Below are positions 40,202 through 49,136 of a DNA stretch of 64,000 nt, piece by piece. A model generated the notes under the pieces. It was not told the origin of the DNA, did not search any database, and was given only the letters and a program-made list of their open reading frames with translations. The stretch comes from Nitriliruptoraceae bacterium (GTDB lineage Bacteria > Actinomycetota > Nitriliruptoria > Nitriliruptorales > Nitriliruptoraceae), in the NCBI GenBank assembly GCA_018401275.1, contig JAGYKW010000005.1, positions 1-64,000 on the forward strand, given 5' to 3'. Every line of letters starts with the position of its first letter. The stretch's first letter is position 1. The position numbers and the translations under genes are program-made.

Positions 40202-40266
40202 TCGAGACCCTCCTCTCCTGCGCCATGCGCACTTCGACGTGTGGACCGGGATACGCGCTGTGGGGC

Positions 40267-40301
40267 AGCGTAGGGTCGGTCGCTCGGGCCATCGCTAGCC
40301 T
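40267..40301. promoter_or_regulatory. Divergent -10 elements between glutaredoxin-rex and a 29-residue ORF
   Basis: Minus strand TACGCT at 40272-40267 is about 65 bases before the glutaredoxin ATG. Plus strand TAGCCT at 40296-40301 is about 63 bases before the small ORF. Both genes have good ribosome sites, so these are leadered transcripts. Confidence 0.35.
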
Positions 40302-40364
40302 GCCGCGATCGAGCCGGATGCTGCCCCGCAGCTGCACCGGGACGCCACGTGACAAGGAGCCAGG

Positions 40365-40454
40365 ATGCGTAACGCGACCGCTATCGGCCTCGTGGCGCTG
40401 TTCGTGGTCATCCTCGGCGCCGCCGCGTTCCAGCTGTTCATCGCGCTCGGCTGA
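40365..40454 (+). CDS. 29-residue single-helix membrane peptide
   Basis: Too short for most gene finders. The protein is one hydrophobic helix (AIGLVALFVVILGAAAFQLF) with a short basic N-terminus (MRNAT). The ribosome site AAGGAG sits seven bases before the ATG and a -10-like TAGCCT lies about 60 bases upstream. Unknown function; could stabilise a membrane complex. Confidence comes from the RBS and hydrophobicity only. Confidence 0.5.
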   Translation: MRNATAIGLVALFVVILGAAAFQLFIALG

Positions 40455-40533
40455 GGCGCTCAACTGAGCGGGCGAAGCGTCCACCGGCCACGCTGCACCG
40501 CTTACTGACGACCTCTCCGCCTCGCGTGCAGCC

Positions 40534-41751
40534 TCAGCGCACGCCGTGCCGGGGGAACACGAGCTCGCGCACGGTCGCGATCGACTCCGCCGCCATGCGG
40601 CGCGTGTGCGCCTCCACGTCCTCGCCGAGCAGCGGCACCGCATCATCGAAGTCGCGCGGCGGCTCCTGACCGGTGCGGGCGACGACGAGCTCGCGCCACG
40701 TCATCGGGGTCTCGATCGGCAGTGGCGCACCCGTCATCTCAGCGAACGCGAGCGTCCACGCACGCGGCACCACGCTGACCAGCTGATAGCCGCCACCGCC
40801 CGTCGCGATCCAGCGACCCTCGGCCGCCTCGTGCGCGAGCGTGTGCAGCCGCGCAGCGATCGCCGCCATGTCATCGAGCGTGAGCGCGAGATGTGCGAGC
40901 GGATCGGTCACATGCGTGTCGCAGCCGAGCTGCGTGACCAGCACGTCCGGCTGGAACGCGCGCACCAGCGGCTCGACGACCGCATCGAACGCGTCGAGCC
41001 ACACCGCACCGGACGTCTGCGGCGCGAACGGGACGTTGACGACGCTCGCACGCCCCGCGCCCACGCCGACGTCGGTCGCGTCACCGGTGCCGGGGAACAG
41101 CGTGCTCCCCGACTCGTGCAGGGAGATGGTGAGCACGCGCGGGTCGTCGGCGAACATGCGCTCGACGCCGTCCCCATGGTGCACGTCCACGTCCACGTAG
41201 GCCACGCGTTCTGCACCATCGTCGAGCAGCGTCGCGATCGCTGCAGCCACGTCGTTGTAGACGCAGAAGCCGGCGGCGCGGTCCGGCATCGCGTGATGCA
41301 GTCCCCCGCCCGGGTTGAACGCGTGCAGCACCTCGCCGGACAGCACGCGCCGTGCGGCCGCAGCGCTCGCCCGGACCACCGCGAGCGACGCGTCGTGCAC
41401 GCCAGCGAACGCCGGCGTGTCCCCCGCACCGAGTCCGACCGTCGCCGCCCGTGCGCGCAGATCGGCCGGCGCGTCGAGGAAGCGCGTGCCGGGCTCGATC
41501 GCGCGCGACAGGTCGTGGACGGTCGCGACGTAGTCCGCATCGTGCACGCGCAGCGTGTCGCGCAGGTCACGCTCCGGCTCGACCTCCGGAGTGACATGCA
41601 CGACTCCGGGCGCCGTAGCGAGCCCGGTGTCCTCGATGAGTGCATGCGTGAGCGTGACCCGCACCGGCGCGAGCGGATGGTCGCGGCCGAAGTCGTAGTC
41701 CTCGGCGGACGCGTCACGCACGAGCGCGACCGGGTGGACCCGTTCAGTCAT
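40534..41751 (-). CDS. acuC: AcuC-type histone deacetylase family protein
   Basis: Intact, about 405 residues. Zn-dependent deacetylase fold: GGGLHHAMPDRAAGFCVYND (catalytic His pair), YVDVDVHHGDGVERMF (Zn-binding Asp and His), LISLHESG-like TISLHESGSTLFPGTG, QLGCDTHVTDPLAHLALT (Zn Asp region) and GGGGYQ. AcuC removes acetyl groups from acetyl-CoA synthetase in bacilli; substrate here is unknown. ATG at 41751 overlaps the permease stop. Confidence 0.9.
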   Translation of the reverse strand: MTERVHPVALVRDASAEDYDFGRDHPLAPVRVTLTHALIEDTGLATAPGVVHVTPEVEPERDLRDTLRVHDADYVATVHDLSRAIEPGTRFLDAPADLRARAATVGLGAGDTPAFAGVHDASLAVVRASAAAARRVLSGEVLHAFNPGGGLHHAMPDRAAGFCVYNDVAAAIATLLDDGAERVAYVDVDVHHGDGVERMFADDPRVLTISLHESGSTLFPGTGDATDVGVGAGRASVVNVPFAPQTSGAVWLDAFDAVVEPLVRAFQPDVLVTQLGCDTHVTDPLAHLALTLDDMAAIAARLHTLAHEAAEGRWIATGGGGYQLVSVVPRAWTLAFAEMTGAPLPIETPMTWRELVVARTGQEPPRDFDDAVPLLGEDVEAHTRRMAAESIATVRELVFPRHGVR

Positions 41752-42934
41752 GCCGCAGCGCCTCGACCGGGTCCAGGCGGCCCGCACGGCGCGCCGGCAG
41801 CACCCCGAACACCAGTCCGACCAGCATCGACACGCCGAGTGCGAGCAGCACCGACCAGGTCGTGACCTCCGCCGGGACCGGGCTGACCGCAGCGACCAGA
41901 CGTGCGAGTCCTACCCCGAGTCCGAGGCCGAGCAGCCCGCCCAGTCCGGTCAGCGCGACCGCCTCCAGCAGGAACTGTGCGGTGACGTCGCGGGTGCGCG
42001 CACCGAGCGCCTTGCGCAGGCCGATCTCACGCGTGCGCTCCGACACGGACACGAGCATGATGTTGGACACGCCGACACCACCCACGAGCAGCGAGATGCC
42101 GGCGATGGCCGCGAGGAAGAACGTCAGGATGTTGAGGATCGTGTCGATGACGCCGACGATCTCCTCCTGGGTGAACACGCTGAACTCGTCGGGATCGTGC
42201 CGCTGGGCGAGGATCGAACGCACGAGCCGGACGTCGTCCTCGATCGCGTCGGTCGAGTCGGCCCGGACGAAGATCGCGTCGACGTTCGTGACCGACAGCA
42301 GCCGCAGCGCAGCGGTGAGCGGGATGAGCACGTCACGGTCGGGACTCGGCCCGAACGCGGACGAACCGACCCGCTCGAGCACGCCGACGACGCGGTAGCG
42401 GCTCCCGCCGATCGTCACGGACCTGCCGATCGGGTCGGACCCGGCGAACAGCGTCTCGGCGACGTCGGACCCGATGATCGCGATGCGTCGGGCGGCGACC
42501 ACGTCGGAGGCGACGAAGCCCTGACCGCGCGCGATCACGCGGTCGACGACACGCTCGTGTCCAGCGCTCACCCCGTTGACGGTCGTGACGACCCGCTCGC
42601 CCTCGGCCGAGACGGGTTCGGTCCCCACGACCTGCCCCGACACCCGCGGGCCGGCGCCGGGCAGTGCGCGCTCGAGCGCGTCGACGTCGTCGAGGGTGAA
42701 GCGGCTGCGTGTGGGCGGGCCACCGAAGTCCCCGTCACCCGGCAGCACGAACAGCAGGTTCGAGCCCAGGCCCTCGATCGCACCGGTGATCTCCGAGCGC
42801 GCACCCTGACCGATCGACACGAGCAGCACGACCGACATCACGCCGATGACGACCCCGAGGGTGGTGAGGAACGAGCGCAGCCGGTTCGCGACGATCGCCT
42901 GGAGCGCGACGCGCAGCGCCTCGCGGGGGCTCAT
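41744..42934 (-). CDS. MacB-like ABC transporter permease
   Basis: Intact, about 396 residues. FtsX/MacB architecture: N-terminal helix LRSFLTTLGVVIGVMSVVLL, then ISIGQGARSEITGAIEGLGSN-like periplasmic domain, and three C-terminal helices with the conserved IMLVSVSERTREIGLRKALG. It starts at an ATG overlapping the ATPase stop (ATGA). With the ATPase and adaptor it forms a MacAB-type export system. As no TolC exists in actinobacteria, the substrate likely goes to the outer face or cell wall. Confidence 0.92.
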   Translation of the reverse strand: MSPREALRVALQAIVANRLRSFLTTLGVVIGVMSVVLLVSIGQGARSEITGAIEGLGSNLLFVLPGDGDFGGPPTRSRFTLDDVDALERALPGAGPRVSGQVVGTEPVSAEGERVVTTVNGVSAGHERVVDRVIARGQGFVASDVVAARRIAIIGSDVAETLFAGSDPIGRSVTIGGSRYRVVGVLERVGSSAFGPSPDRDVLIPLTAALRLLSVTNVDAIFVRADSTDAIEDDVRLVRSILAQRHDPDEFSVFTQEEIVGVIDTILNILTFFLAAIAGISLLVGGVGVSNIMLVSVSERTREIGLRKALGARTRDVTAQFLLEAVALTGLGGLLGLGLGVGLARLVAAVSPVPAEVTTWSVLLALGVSMLVGLVFGVLPARRAGRLDPVEALRHD

Positions 42935-43648
42935 GCCGACGCGCCGTCGGCGACCGCACCCGACGCGCCGTCGGCGACGATGAGCCCGTCGCGCAGCTCG
43001 ATGCGGCGCTTGGCCCGTCGGGCGATCTCCGGCTCGTGGGTGATGACGACGAGCGCCATGCCCCGTTCGCGCTGGATGCCCTCGAGCAGCCCCATGATCT
43101 CCTCGCCGGTGGCGGTGTCGAGGTTGCCGGTCGGTTCGTCGGCGAGCAGCAGCGCCGGCTCGGTGACCGAGCGCTCGCGCGATCGCGACGCGCTGCTGCT
43201 GACCACCCGACAGCTCGGTCGGGCGGTGGTCCATGCGGTCGCCGAGGCCGACGGACTCGAGCGCTGCACGCGCACGCGCACGCCGCTCCTTCGGCGACGA
43301 CGTGCGGTAGACGAGCGGCATCGCGACGTTCTCGAGCGCCGTCATCCGGCTGAGCAGATGGAACGACTGGAACACGAACCCGATGCGCCGGTTGCGCAGC
43401 TCGGCGAGCTCGGTGTCGTTCATCTCGCGCACGTCGCGCCCGTCGTAGCGCACGTGTCCGGAGTCGGGTCGGTCGAGCGCACCGATGAGGTTGAGCAGCG
43501 TCGACTTGCCCGACCCTGACGACCCGACGATCGCGACGTAGTCACCCTCGTCGACACGGAACGTGACACCCTTGAGCGCACGCACCTCGACGTCGGCGCC
43601 CATGCGGTAGACGCGCTCGACCGCGTCGGCCTCCAGCAGGACCGGCAT
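42931..43648 (-). CDS. MacB-like ABC transporter ATPase, one frameshift
   Basis: Walker A IVGSSGSGKSTLLNLIGALD, Q-loop FVFQSFHLLSRMTALENV, ABC signature LSGGQQQRVAIARAL, then a one-base shift near 43180, after which ALLLADEPTGNLD (Walker B) and VVITHEPEIARRAKR (H-loop) follow. As written, the frame runs from the ATPase into the permease, but the true stop overlaps the permease ATG, so the long fused frame is an artefact of the indel. Start overlaps the adaptor stop (TGATG). Confidence 0.9.
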
Positions 43649-45258
43649 CAGCCGAGCTCGACCGGGTCGCCGTCCGCGATGCGCTCGACCCCGATGGTCA
43701 CGACCAGCTCACCCACCCGGACGTCACCGTCGACCGCCGCACGCGCCTCACCGAAGGCGAGCACGCGCACCGGCACCTCGACGGCGACACCGCCGCGCAC
43801 GACGTAGACGACCTCGTTGCCGCCGCTGCGACGCAGCGCGGTCGACGGCACGGTCAACGGTGCGTCCAGCCGCTGGACCTCGACGTCGCCGGTCCCGGTG
43901 AGCCCGCCACGCAGCGGCGGAAGGTCAGCAGCGGCCGGCGCATCGAGTCGCACGCGGGCGCGGTAGATCGTCGCGCCGGTCGCGGACCGCTCCGGGGTCG
44001 CCGCCAGTGCGACGACGGTCCCCGCGAGCGGCTGCCCGCGCAACGCGTCGAGCTCGACGCTGACCCGCTGGCCGACCTCGACGAGCACGACGTCGATCTC
44101 GTCGACCTCGAGGCGCACCTCGAAGCGATCGGCGAACGCCAGCTCGGGCAGCAGCGCCGTGCCGGTCAGGCCGTCACGCAGGGCGAGGCCGGCCACGTCA
44201 TCGAGCTCGACCTCGGCGGTGAAGACGGTGGTGGCTGCGCTGGCGGCGGTCGCAGGGATGCTGGTGCTGATGACCCGCGCGACGCGTCCGCTGACGGTCG
44301 TGCCCGGGTAGGCGTTCAGGTCGACGGTGACGCGCGCACCGACGGTGACCGGAGCGAGGTCCGCCTCGGGCACGGTGAGGTCGATGCGATGCCCGCCGGT
44401 CGCGGTCACCGTGAGCAGCGACTGCCCGGCCGTCACGTCCGAGCCGATCCCGAGCGTGCGGCCGCCTCCGGCGACGAGGTCGCGTCCGATCCGCACCGTG
44501 CCCGCGACGGGGGCGACGAGGGTCAGATCGGCGACGCTGCGGCGCGCCTGGTCGAGCGTCTGCTGCGCCGAGGCGAGCGAGGCACGTGAGGCCGTGAGCG
44601 TGTCGTTGAGCCGGACCCACGCGTCGTACTCGGTGCGCAGCTGCTGGGCGATGAGCAGCTCGGCGCGCAACTCCGCGTCGGACGCGCCGTCCGCGCGCAG
44701 GCGAGCGACCTCCGCGAGCGCCTCGGCCAGGAGGACCTGGGCCTCCTCCGCACGGTTGGCGAACGTGGTCGGGCGCTCGGCCGGCGCGTCGTTGCCGCGG
44801 TCGAGCGCGTCGCTCGCCGCACGCTGCGCCGTCAGCGCGCTCGTGTAGGCCGCCTCGGCCGTCCGGAGCGCGGACGTGAGCGCGTCGGAGCGCACACGGC
44901 CGAGCTGCTGCCCCGCGCTGACCGTCGCGCCGTCGAGGACCTCGAGCGTCGCGATGCTGCCGACGCCGGGCGAGAGCACGTCGACGCGCGCTGCGTCACG
45001 CACCGTCGCGGTGAACGTGCGCGACACGACCGTCGCCGGCGTGGCGATGACCTGCACGACCGGTTCGACGGTGACCTCGGCGGTCCCGAACGGGTCGACC
45101 TCCTCGCCTCCGCAGGCGGCGACGAGCAGCGCGAGCGTCAGCGCTGCCGCGCCACGGCGCAGGTGGCGTGCCCGGCGGGAGCGGCGCGTGGGGCGTGCGG
45201 GGCGTGTCCTGGGAGCCATGGCTGTTCCGGTCGTGGGGAGTCCGGCGAGGTCGATCAC
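43648..45258 (-). CDS. MacA-like periplasmic adaptor lipoprotein (HlyD family)
   Basis: Intact, about 536 residues, longer than MacA. Lipobox ALTLALLVAACGGEE anchors it outside. VLDGATVSAGQQLGRV and LVAPVAGTVRIGRDL are the split biotinyl-lipoyl halves, between them a long helical hairpin (about residues 120-245, Ala/Arg/Gln-rich). Two beta-barrel or membrane-proximal domains follow. GTG 45258 overlaps the proC stop; an ATG at 45219 is an alternative start. Likely binds the ATPase/permease pair encoded just downstream. Confidence 0.85.
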   Translation of the reverse strand: MIDLAGLPTTGTAMAPRTRPARPTRRSRRARHLRRGAAALTLALLVAACGGEEVDPFGTAEVTVEPVVQVIATPATVVSRTFTATVRDAARVDVLSPGVGSIATLEVLDGATVSAGQQLGRVRSDALTSALRTAEAAYTSALTAQRAASDALDRGNDAPAERPTTFANRAEEAQVLLAEALAEVARLRADGASDAELRAELLIAQQLRTEYDAWVRLNDTLTASRASLASAQQTLDQARRSVADLTLVAPVAGTVRIGRDLVAGGGRTLGIGSDVTAGQSLLTVTATGGHRIDLTVPEADLAPVTVGARVTVDLNAYPGTTVSGRVARVISTSIPATAASAATTVFTAEVELDDVAGLALRDGLTGTALLPELAFADRFEVRLEVDEIDVVLVEVGQRVSVELDALRGQPLAGTVVALAATPERSATGATIYRARVRLDAPAAADLPPLRGGLTGTGDVEVQRLDAPLTVPSTALRRSGGNEVVYVVRGGVAVEVPVRVLAFGEARAAVDGDVRVGELVVTIGVERIADGDPVELG

Positions 45259-46076
45259 GTGGGCGGGTCGGCGAGCTCGGCGGCACGGGCGACTGCGGCC
45301 GCGAGCGCTGCGGCGACGGTCGCGCGCAGGCCTGCGTCCTCGAACGTACCGACGGCGGCCGCGGTCATCCCACCGGGCGAGGTGACCGCACGCCGCAGCG
45401 CTGCCGGATCGTCGCTGCTGGCGTGCAGCAGACGGGCAGCGCCGTCGATCATGCCGCGGGTCATCGCGAGCGCCTCATCCGCGTCGAGTCCGAGTCCCAC
45501 GGCCGCGTCGCGCAGCAGCTCGGCGAGGAGGAACACGTAGGCGGGGCCGGACCCGGCGAGCGCGGTCGCCACGTCGAAGAGCGACTCGTCGATCACGTGC
45601 GTCGACCCGAGGGCATCGGACAGCGCGACGACGCGCGCGACCGCCGCGTCGTCAGCGCCGGGTGCTGCGGCGACGAGCGACACGGCCGCCCGGACCTGCA
45701 CGGGCGTGTTCGTCATCAGCCGCACGACGCTGCTGTCCGACGGCGCTGCAGCCACGAGGTCGACGAGTCCGACGCCCGCAGCGAGGCTCACGAGCGTCAC
45801 ACCCGGTGCGAGATGCGGTCCGAGCGCGCGCAGCACGTCGATGAGCGCGTACGGCTTCACCCCGAGCATCACGACGTCCGCGCCGGCGACGGCCGCAGCC
45901 GCGTCCGACGTGACGGTGAGCCCCGCGAGACCGGGTCGTGCGCGCAGCCGCTCAGCGCCCTCCGGCGTGCGCGTCACACCGCGCAGATCCGGAAGCGCGA
46001 CGGCGCCCGACGCGACGAGCCCCTGCGCGACCGCACCACCCAGGTTGCCCGCGCCGACGATCGCGACCACGCTCAT
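45255..46076 (-). CDS. proC: Pyrroline-5-carboxylate reductase ProC
   Basis: Intact, 273 residues. Last step of proline synthesis. VAIVGAGNLGGAVAQGLVAS is the NADPH site; MLGVKPYALIDVLRALGPHL and VVRLMTNTPVQVRAAVSLV match ProC, and the signature region reads ALAGSGPAYVFLLAELLRDA with SPGGMTAAAVGTFEDAGLR near the C-terminus. ATG overlaps the YbjN stop (ATGA). Confidence 0.93.
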   Translation of the reverse strand: MSVVAIVGAGNLGGAVAQGLVASGAVALPDLRGVTRTPEGAERLRARPGLAGLTVTSDAAAAVAGADVVMLGVKPYALIDVLRALGPHLAPGVTLVSLAAGVGLVDLVAAAPSDSSVVRLMTNTPVQVRAAVSLVAAAPGADDAAVARVVALSDALGSTHVIDESLFDVATALAGSGPAYVFLLAELLRDAAVGLGLDADEALAMTRGMIDGAARLLHASSDDPAALRRAVTSPGGMTAAAVGTFEDAGLRATVAAALAAAVARAAELADPPT

Positions 46077-46579
46077 CGGACGTCCGTCACGAACACGGCG
46101 GCACCGACCGGGTTGGACGGCAGCCCCTCGCGGGCGCGCCAGCGCTGCTCCGCGTCGACGTAGGACGCGAAGCCGAGCGTGAGCACGCGGTCGAACACGT
46201 CGTCGGCCATGGCGAGCACCACACCGAGCAGCTCGTCGAGCGTGGCCTCGTCGAGCGTCACGAGCGGCACACGACCCACGAGCAGCAGGTCGCCCTCGTC
46301 GTCGATGGCGAAGTGCACGGGGGCCGGACGCTGGTTGCGGTGCAGCAGCAGCCGGTGGACGGAGTCGTGCTGCTCGTCGGGACGTCCCGCCAGCAGCGAG
46401 GACACCTTGAGCGAGCGTTCGTCGACGTGCAGCAGCACCGGGATCGTGCGCTTGTGCTCGCCGGCGAGCTGCGTGAGGAAGCGGTCCTCACCGACGACGG
46501 TGACCGGCAGCCCGGCGTCGACGAGCACGCGTCCGACGAGTCGTCGCGCCCCGGCCCGCACGTCGTCCGCGGTGCTCAT
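46073..46579 (-). CDS. YbjN-domain (type III secretion chaperone-like) protein
   Basis: 168 residues, intact. No catalytic motif; the chain GDLLLVGRVPLVTLDEATLD and LLGVVLAMADDVFDRVLTLG resembles YbjN proteins that follow mshA in actinobacteria. Role unknown. The start ATG overlaps the mshA stop (ATGA), and this position beside mshA is the main support. Confidence 0.75.
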   Translation of the reverse strand: MSTADDVRAGARRLVGRVLVDAGLPVTVVGEDRFLTQLAGEHKRTIPVLLHVDERSLKVSSLLAGRPDEQHDSVHRLLLHRNQRPAPVHFAIDDEGDLLLVGRVPLVTLDEATLDELLGVVLAMADDVFDRVLTLGFASYVDAEQRWRAREGLPSNPVGAAVFVTDVR

Positions 46580-47955
46580 CGGGCGGCCGCCGCAGCGCTG
46601 GCCGAGTCGGCGGCCAGTCGGGCCGAGTCGCTGGCCGTGCTGCGCGTCATGCGTGCGTGCTGCACGGCCGCGTACGCGTCGAGCAGCCGGTCGACGGTGT
46701 GCTCCCACGACGACGCGGCCGCGTCCTCGAGGCCGGCCGCGCGTGCGGCCGCCATGCGCGCCGGATCGTCGAGCAGCGCGAGCACGGCCGCCGCGTGGTC
46801 CGCCGGATCGTGCCCGTCGACGAGCATCCCGCCGTCCCCGACGACGACCTCGAGGCCCGCGACCCGTGCGGCGATGACGGGCGTCCCGCAGGCCTGCGCC
46901 TCGAGCGCGATCAGCCCGAACGTCTCGCTGCGTGACGGGACCAGCACGAGGTCCGCCGCGCGCAGGCGTGCGGCCAGCTCGGCCTGCGGCAGCGCCGGCT
47001 CGAACACGACGTGCTCGACGACGCCGAGCTCGCGGGCGAGCTCGGTGAGCGACGCGACGCTGGTGGCGACGCCGGTGCCACCGGACTCGCCGCCGACGAT
47101 GCGCAGCCGCACGTCGCTGCGATGACGGCGCACCTCGGCGAGCGTGCGCACCGCGACGTCGGGGCCCTTGAGCGGCTGCAGCCGGCCGGCGAACAGCAGC
47201 TCGATGCCGTCATCGCCGTCGCCGGACATGCCTGGTGCGTTGGGCGCGTCCGGCGCGTCGAGTGCGTTGGGGCGGAACACGTCGAGGTCGACGCCGGCGG
47301 GCACGACCGTGAGCCGCGCGCCCGAGAGGCCGAACGAGCTGTGGAACAGTCGCGCCTCGCCGCAGGTCAGCACCAGCACCTGGTCGGCGTCGCGGGCGAC
47401 CTCGGCCTCGGCGACCATGCGCAGCGCGCCCTCGGGTCGGTCGCCCGGCGCGAGCGTCGCGTTCTTCAGCGCGGCCAGCGTGTGGAACGTCTGCACGAGC
47501 GGGACGCCGGTGCGGCGCGCGACACGCCGACCGACCCAGCCCGACAGCCAGTAGTGCGCATGCAGGACCTCGAGGCCGGGCAGCCGCGGATGCGCGGCGA
47601 GCGCGAGCTCGAAGGGGCACAGCAGCGTCGCGAGGTCCTCCTTCGCGACCGGCTCGGCCGGACCCGCATCGAGGTGGTGCAGCAGCACGCCGGGCGCGAT
47701 CGTGAGCGTGTCGGGCTGCGACGGGTCGGTGCGACGCGTGAACACGTCGACCTCGACACCACGCGCGCCCATGCGACGCGCGACCTCACGCACGTACACG
47801 TTCAGCCCGCCCCCGTCGCCGGTCCCCGGCTGGTCCAGCGGCGACGTGTGCACGCTGATCAGTCCGACGCGCGCGATGCGCGGCGGCGCGTCGGTCGCAG
47901 GATCGGTCGCGGGCCTGAACACGCCCGTGCTGCGGTGCGGACGGCCGTCGCTCAT
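46576..47955 (-). CDS. mshA: D-inositol-3-phosphate glycosyltransferase MshA
   Basis: Intact, 459 residues. First step of mycothiol synthesis: GlcNAc from UDP-GlcNAc to inositol-3-phosphate. GT4 signature: PGTGDGGGLNVYVREVARRM, HAHYWLSGWVGRRVARRTGV, TFHTLAALKN, VVPAGVDLDVFRP, LFAGRLQPLKGPDVAVR, and the C-terminal EX7E region SRSETFGLIALEAQACGTPV. These are as in MshA. With mshD at 52.6 kb this points to mycothiol use. A 40-residue Asp/Ala/Pro-rich insertion (about 240-262) is unusual. Confidence 0.92.
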   Translation of the reverse strand: MSDGRPHRSTGVFRPATDPATDAPPRIARVGLISVHTSPLDQPGTGDGGGLNVYVREVARRMGARGVEVDVFTRRTDPSQPDTLTIAPGVLLHHLDAGPAEPVAKEDLATLLCPFELALAAHPRLPGLEVLHAHYWLSGWVGRRVARRTGVPLVQTFHTLAALKNATLAPGDRPEGALRMVAEAEVARDADQVLVLTCGEARLFHSSFGLSGARLTVVPAGVDLDVFRPNALDAPDAPNAPGMSGDGDDGIELLFAGRLQPLKGPDVAVRTLAEVRRHRSDVRLRIVGGESGGTGVATSVASLTELARELGVVEHVVFEPALPQAELAARLRAADLVLVPSRSETFGLIALEAQACGTPVIAARVAGLEVVVGDGGMLVDGHDPADHAAAVLALLDDPARMAAARAAGLEDAAASSWEHTVDRLLDAYAAVQHARMTRSTASDSARLAADSASAAAAAR

Positions 47956-48986
47956 CGGCGCGCCAGCGTGAGCGTGCGGATCTCGCGGTCGACCGCACCG
48001 AAGCGGTACTTGTACGGCTCGTCGCCGCGCAGCAGGTCGAACGTCGTGCAGCCCTCGTCGGCCGCGCGTTCGATGAGCTCCCACACGAGCACCATGCCGG
48101 GTGCGAGCGCGGCGAGCGTCGGGTCGAACGACGAGTTGTACAGCCCCCACGTGCGCGCGTCGACGAGCGACACGGTCATCGCGGCGTTCAGCTCGCCGAT
48201 GTCGAGCCGGTGCACGCGCAGCGTCGCGTCCGCCGCGTACTCGTCGGCGAGCGCACGGAACCACTGCTGCATCTCCGGGCGGCCGAAGAACGCGGCCTTG
48301 TCGTCGCCGCCGGACTGGACCTGCGTGAGGAAGTCCTCGATGCCCTGCAGCGTGTCGGACGGCGCGTACGTGTGGATCTCGAACGAGCCGGCGTCCCGAG
48401 CGAGCTTGCGGGCCTTGCGGGTCAGCTCGTTGCGCATCCGTCCGGGCAGGCGCGCGAGGTACGCGCCGAGCCCACCGGTCAGGTCGACCTGCGGACAGAC
48501 CGCCTCGACGTCGTCGCGCACGACCGTGAGCCCGTGCCGTGCGGCCGCGTCGGCGAACAGCGCCGACCAGCCCGTGTCCGCCGCGAGCCCCCCGAGCACG
48601 ATCTCGTCCCAGCCACGGTCACCCGCGAGCGCCGCGACGTACGCGTCGGCGACCGCCGCACGGTCCTCGGGTGCAGCGACAGGTCCGAGGTAGTCGGTGA
48701 CCTCGTCGCCACCGGCGAGCCGCAGCAGCTCGCCGGGTCCTGAGGGCAGGCGCAGGAGCTCGCGCGTCTCGCACAGCACACCGACGAGCTCACCGTCCGG
48801 CTGGCCGTCGCGGCGGAACGTGCGGGTGCGCAGCTCCCGCTGAGCGCCGAGGACCGACTCCCAGCGGCCCAGCCAGCGGGCGCGCTGGAACACGGTCGCG
48901 TCCGGGTCGCGGGCCGCGAGCGCGTCCCACTCGGCGACGAGCGCAGCGTCGCCGACTCCGTCGTGGGTGCCGATGAGGATCGTCAT
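47952..48986 (-). CDS. FemAB/GNAT-like acyltransferase (CelD/BcsL group)
   Basis: Intact, 344 residues. N-terminal VFQRARWLGRWESVLGAQRE, then VCPQVDLTGGLGAYLARLPG, NELTRKARKLARD, and the C-terminal lobe GLYNSSFDPTLAALAPGMVL with GDEPYKYRFGAVDREIRTLT. These match proteins of the cellulose-biosynthesis (CelD) or FemAB-like group, which transfer acyl or aminoacyl groups in envelope biosynthesis. First complete gene of the overlapping chain ending at acuC. Substrate unknown. Its ATG overlaps the stop of an epimerase remnant. Confidence 0.75.
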   Translation of the reverse strand: MTILIGTHDGVGDAALVAEWDALAARDPDATVFQRARWLGRWESVLGAQRELRTRTFRRDGQPDGELVGVLCETRELLRLPSGPGELLRLAGGDEVTDYLGPVAAPEDRAAVADAYVAALAGDRGWDEIVLGGLAADTGWSALFADAAARHGLTVVRDDVEAVCPQVDLTGGLGAYLARLPGRMRNELTRKARKLARDAGSFEIHTYAPSDTLQGIEDFLTQVQSGGDDKAAFFGRPEMQQWFRALADEYAADATLRVHRLDIGELNAAMTVSLVDARTWGLYNSSFDPTLAALAPGMVLVWELIERAADEGCTTFDLLRGDEPYKYRFGAVDREIRTLTLARR

Positions 48987-49070
48987 GCGGCGCTGTCCAT
49001 CCCGACGACGTGCTGGCGGTACCAGGCGAGTGTCGTCGTGATGCCCGACGGTTCGCGCTCGGAAGGAGTC
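48983..49070 (-). pseudogene. 3' fragment of an extended SDR epimerase/dehydratase
   Basis: The last codons before the GNAT start read PSGITTTLAWYRQHVVGMDS, the typical C-terminal helix of extended NAD-dependent epimerases. The fragment stops with TGA overlapping the GNAT ATG, as the genes downstream do, but upstream of about 49070 no epimerase continues. An internal or 5' deletion is likely. It would have headed the operon. Confidence 0.5.
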
Positions 49071-49136
49071 CTAGGACGGCCGCGGGAGGAGGGCCGTGTC
49101 CGTGATGGGTCCACCGAACGAAGGAGAGGCCGCAGG

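Noticed and set aside
41744-43648. ABC ATPase fused to permease (634 codons)
   Set aside because: The fusion is produced by a one-base shift after the signature motif. Correcting it gives an ATPase with Walker B and H-loop and a stop overlapping the permease ATG.
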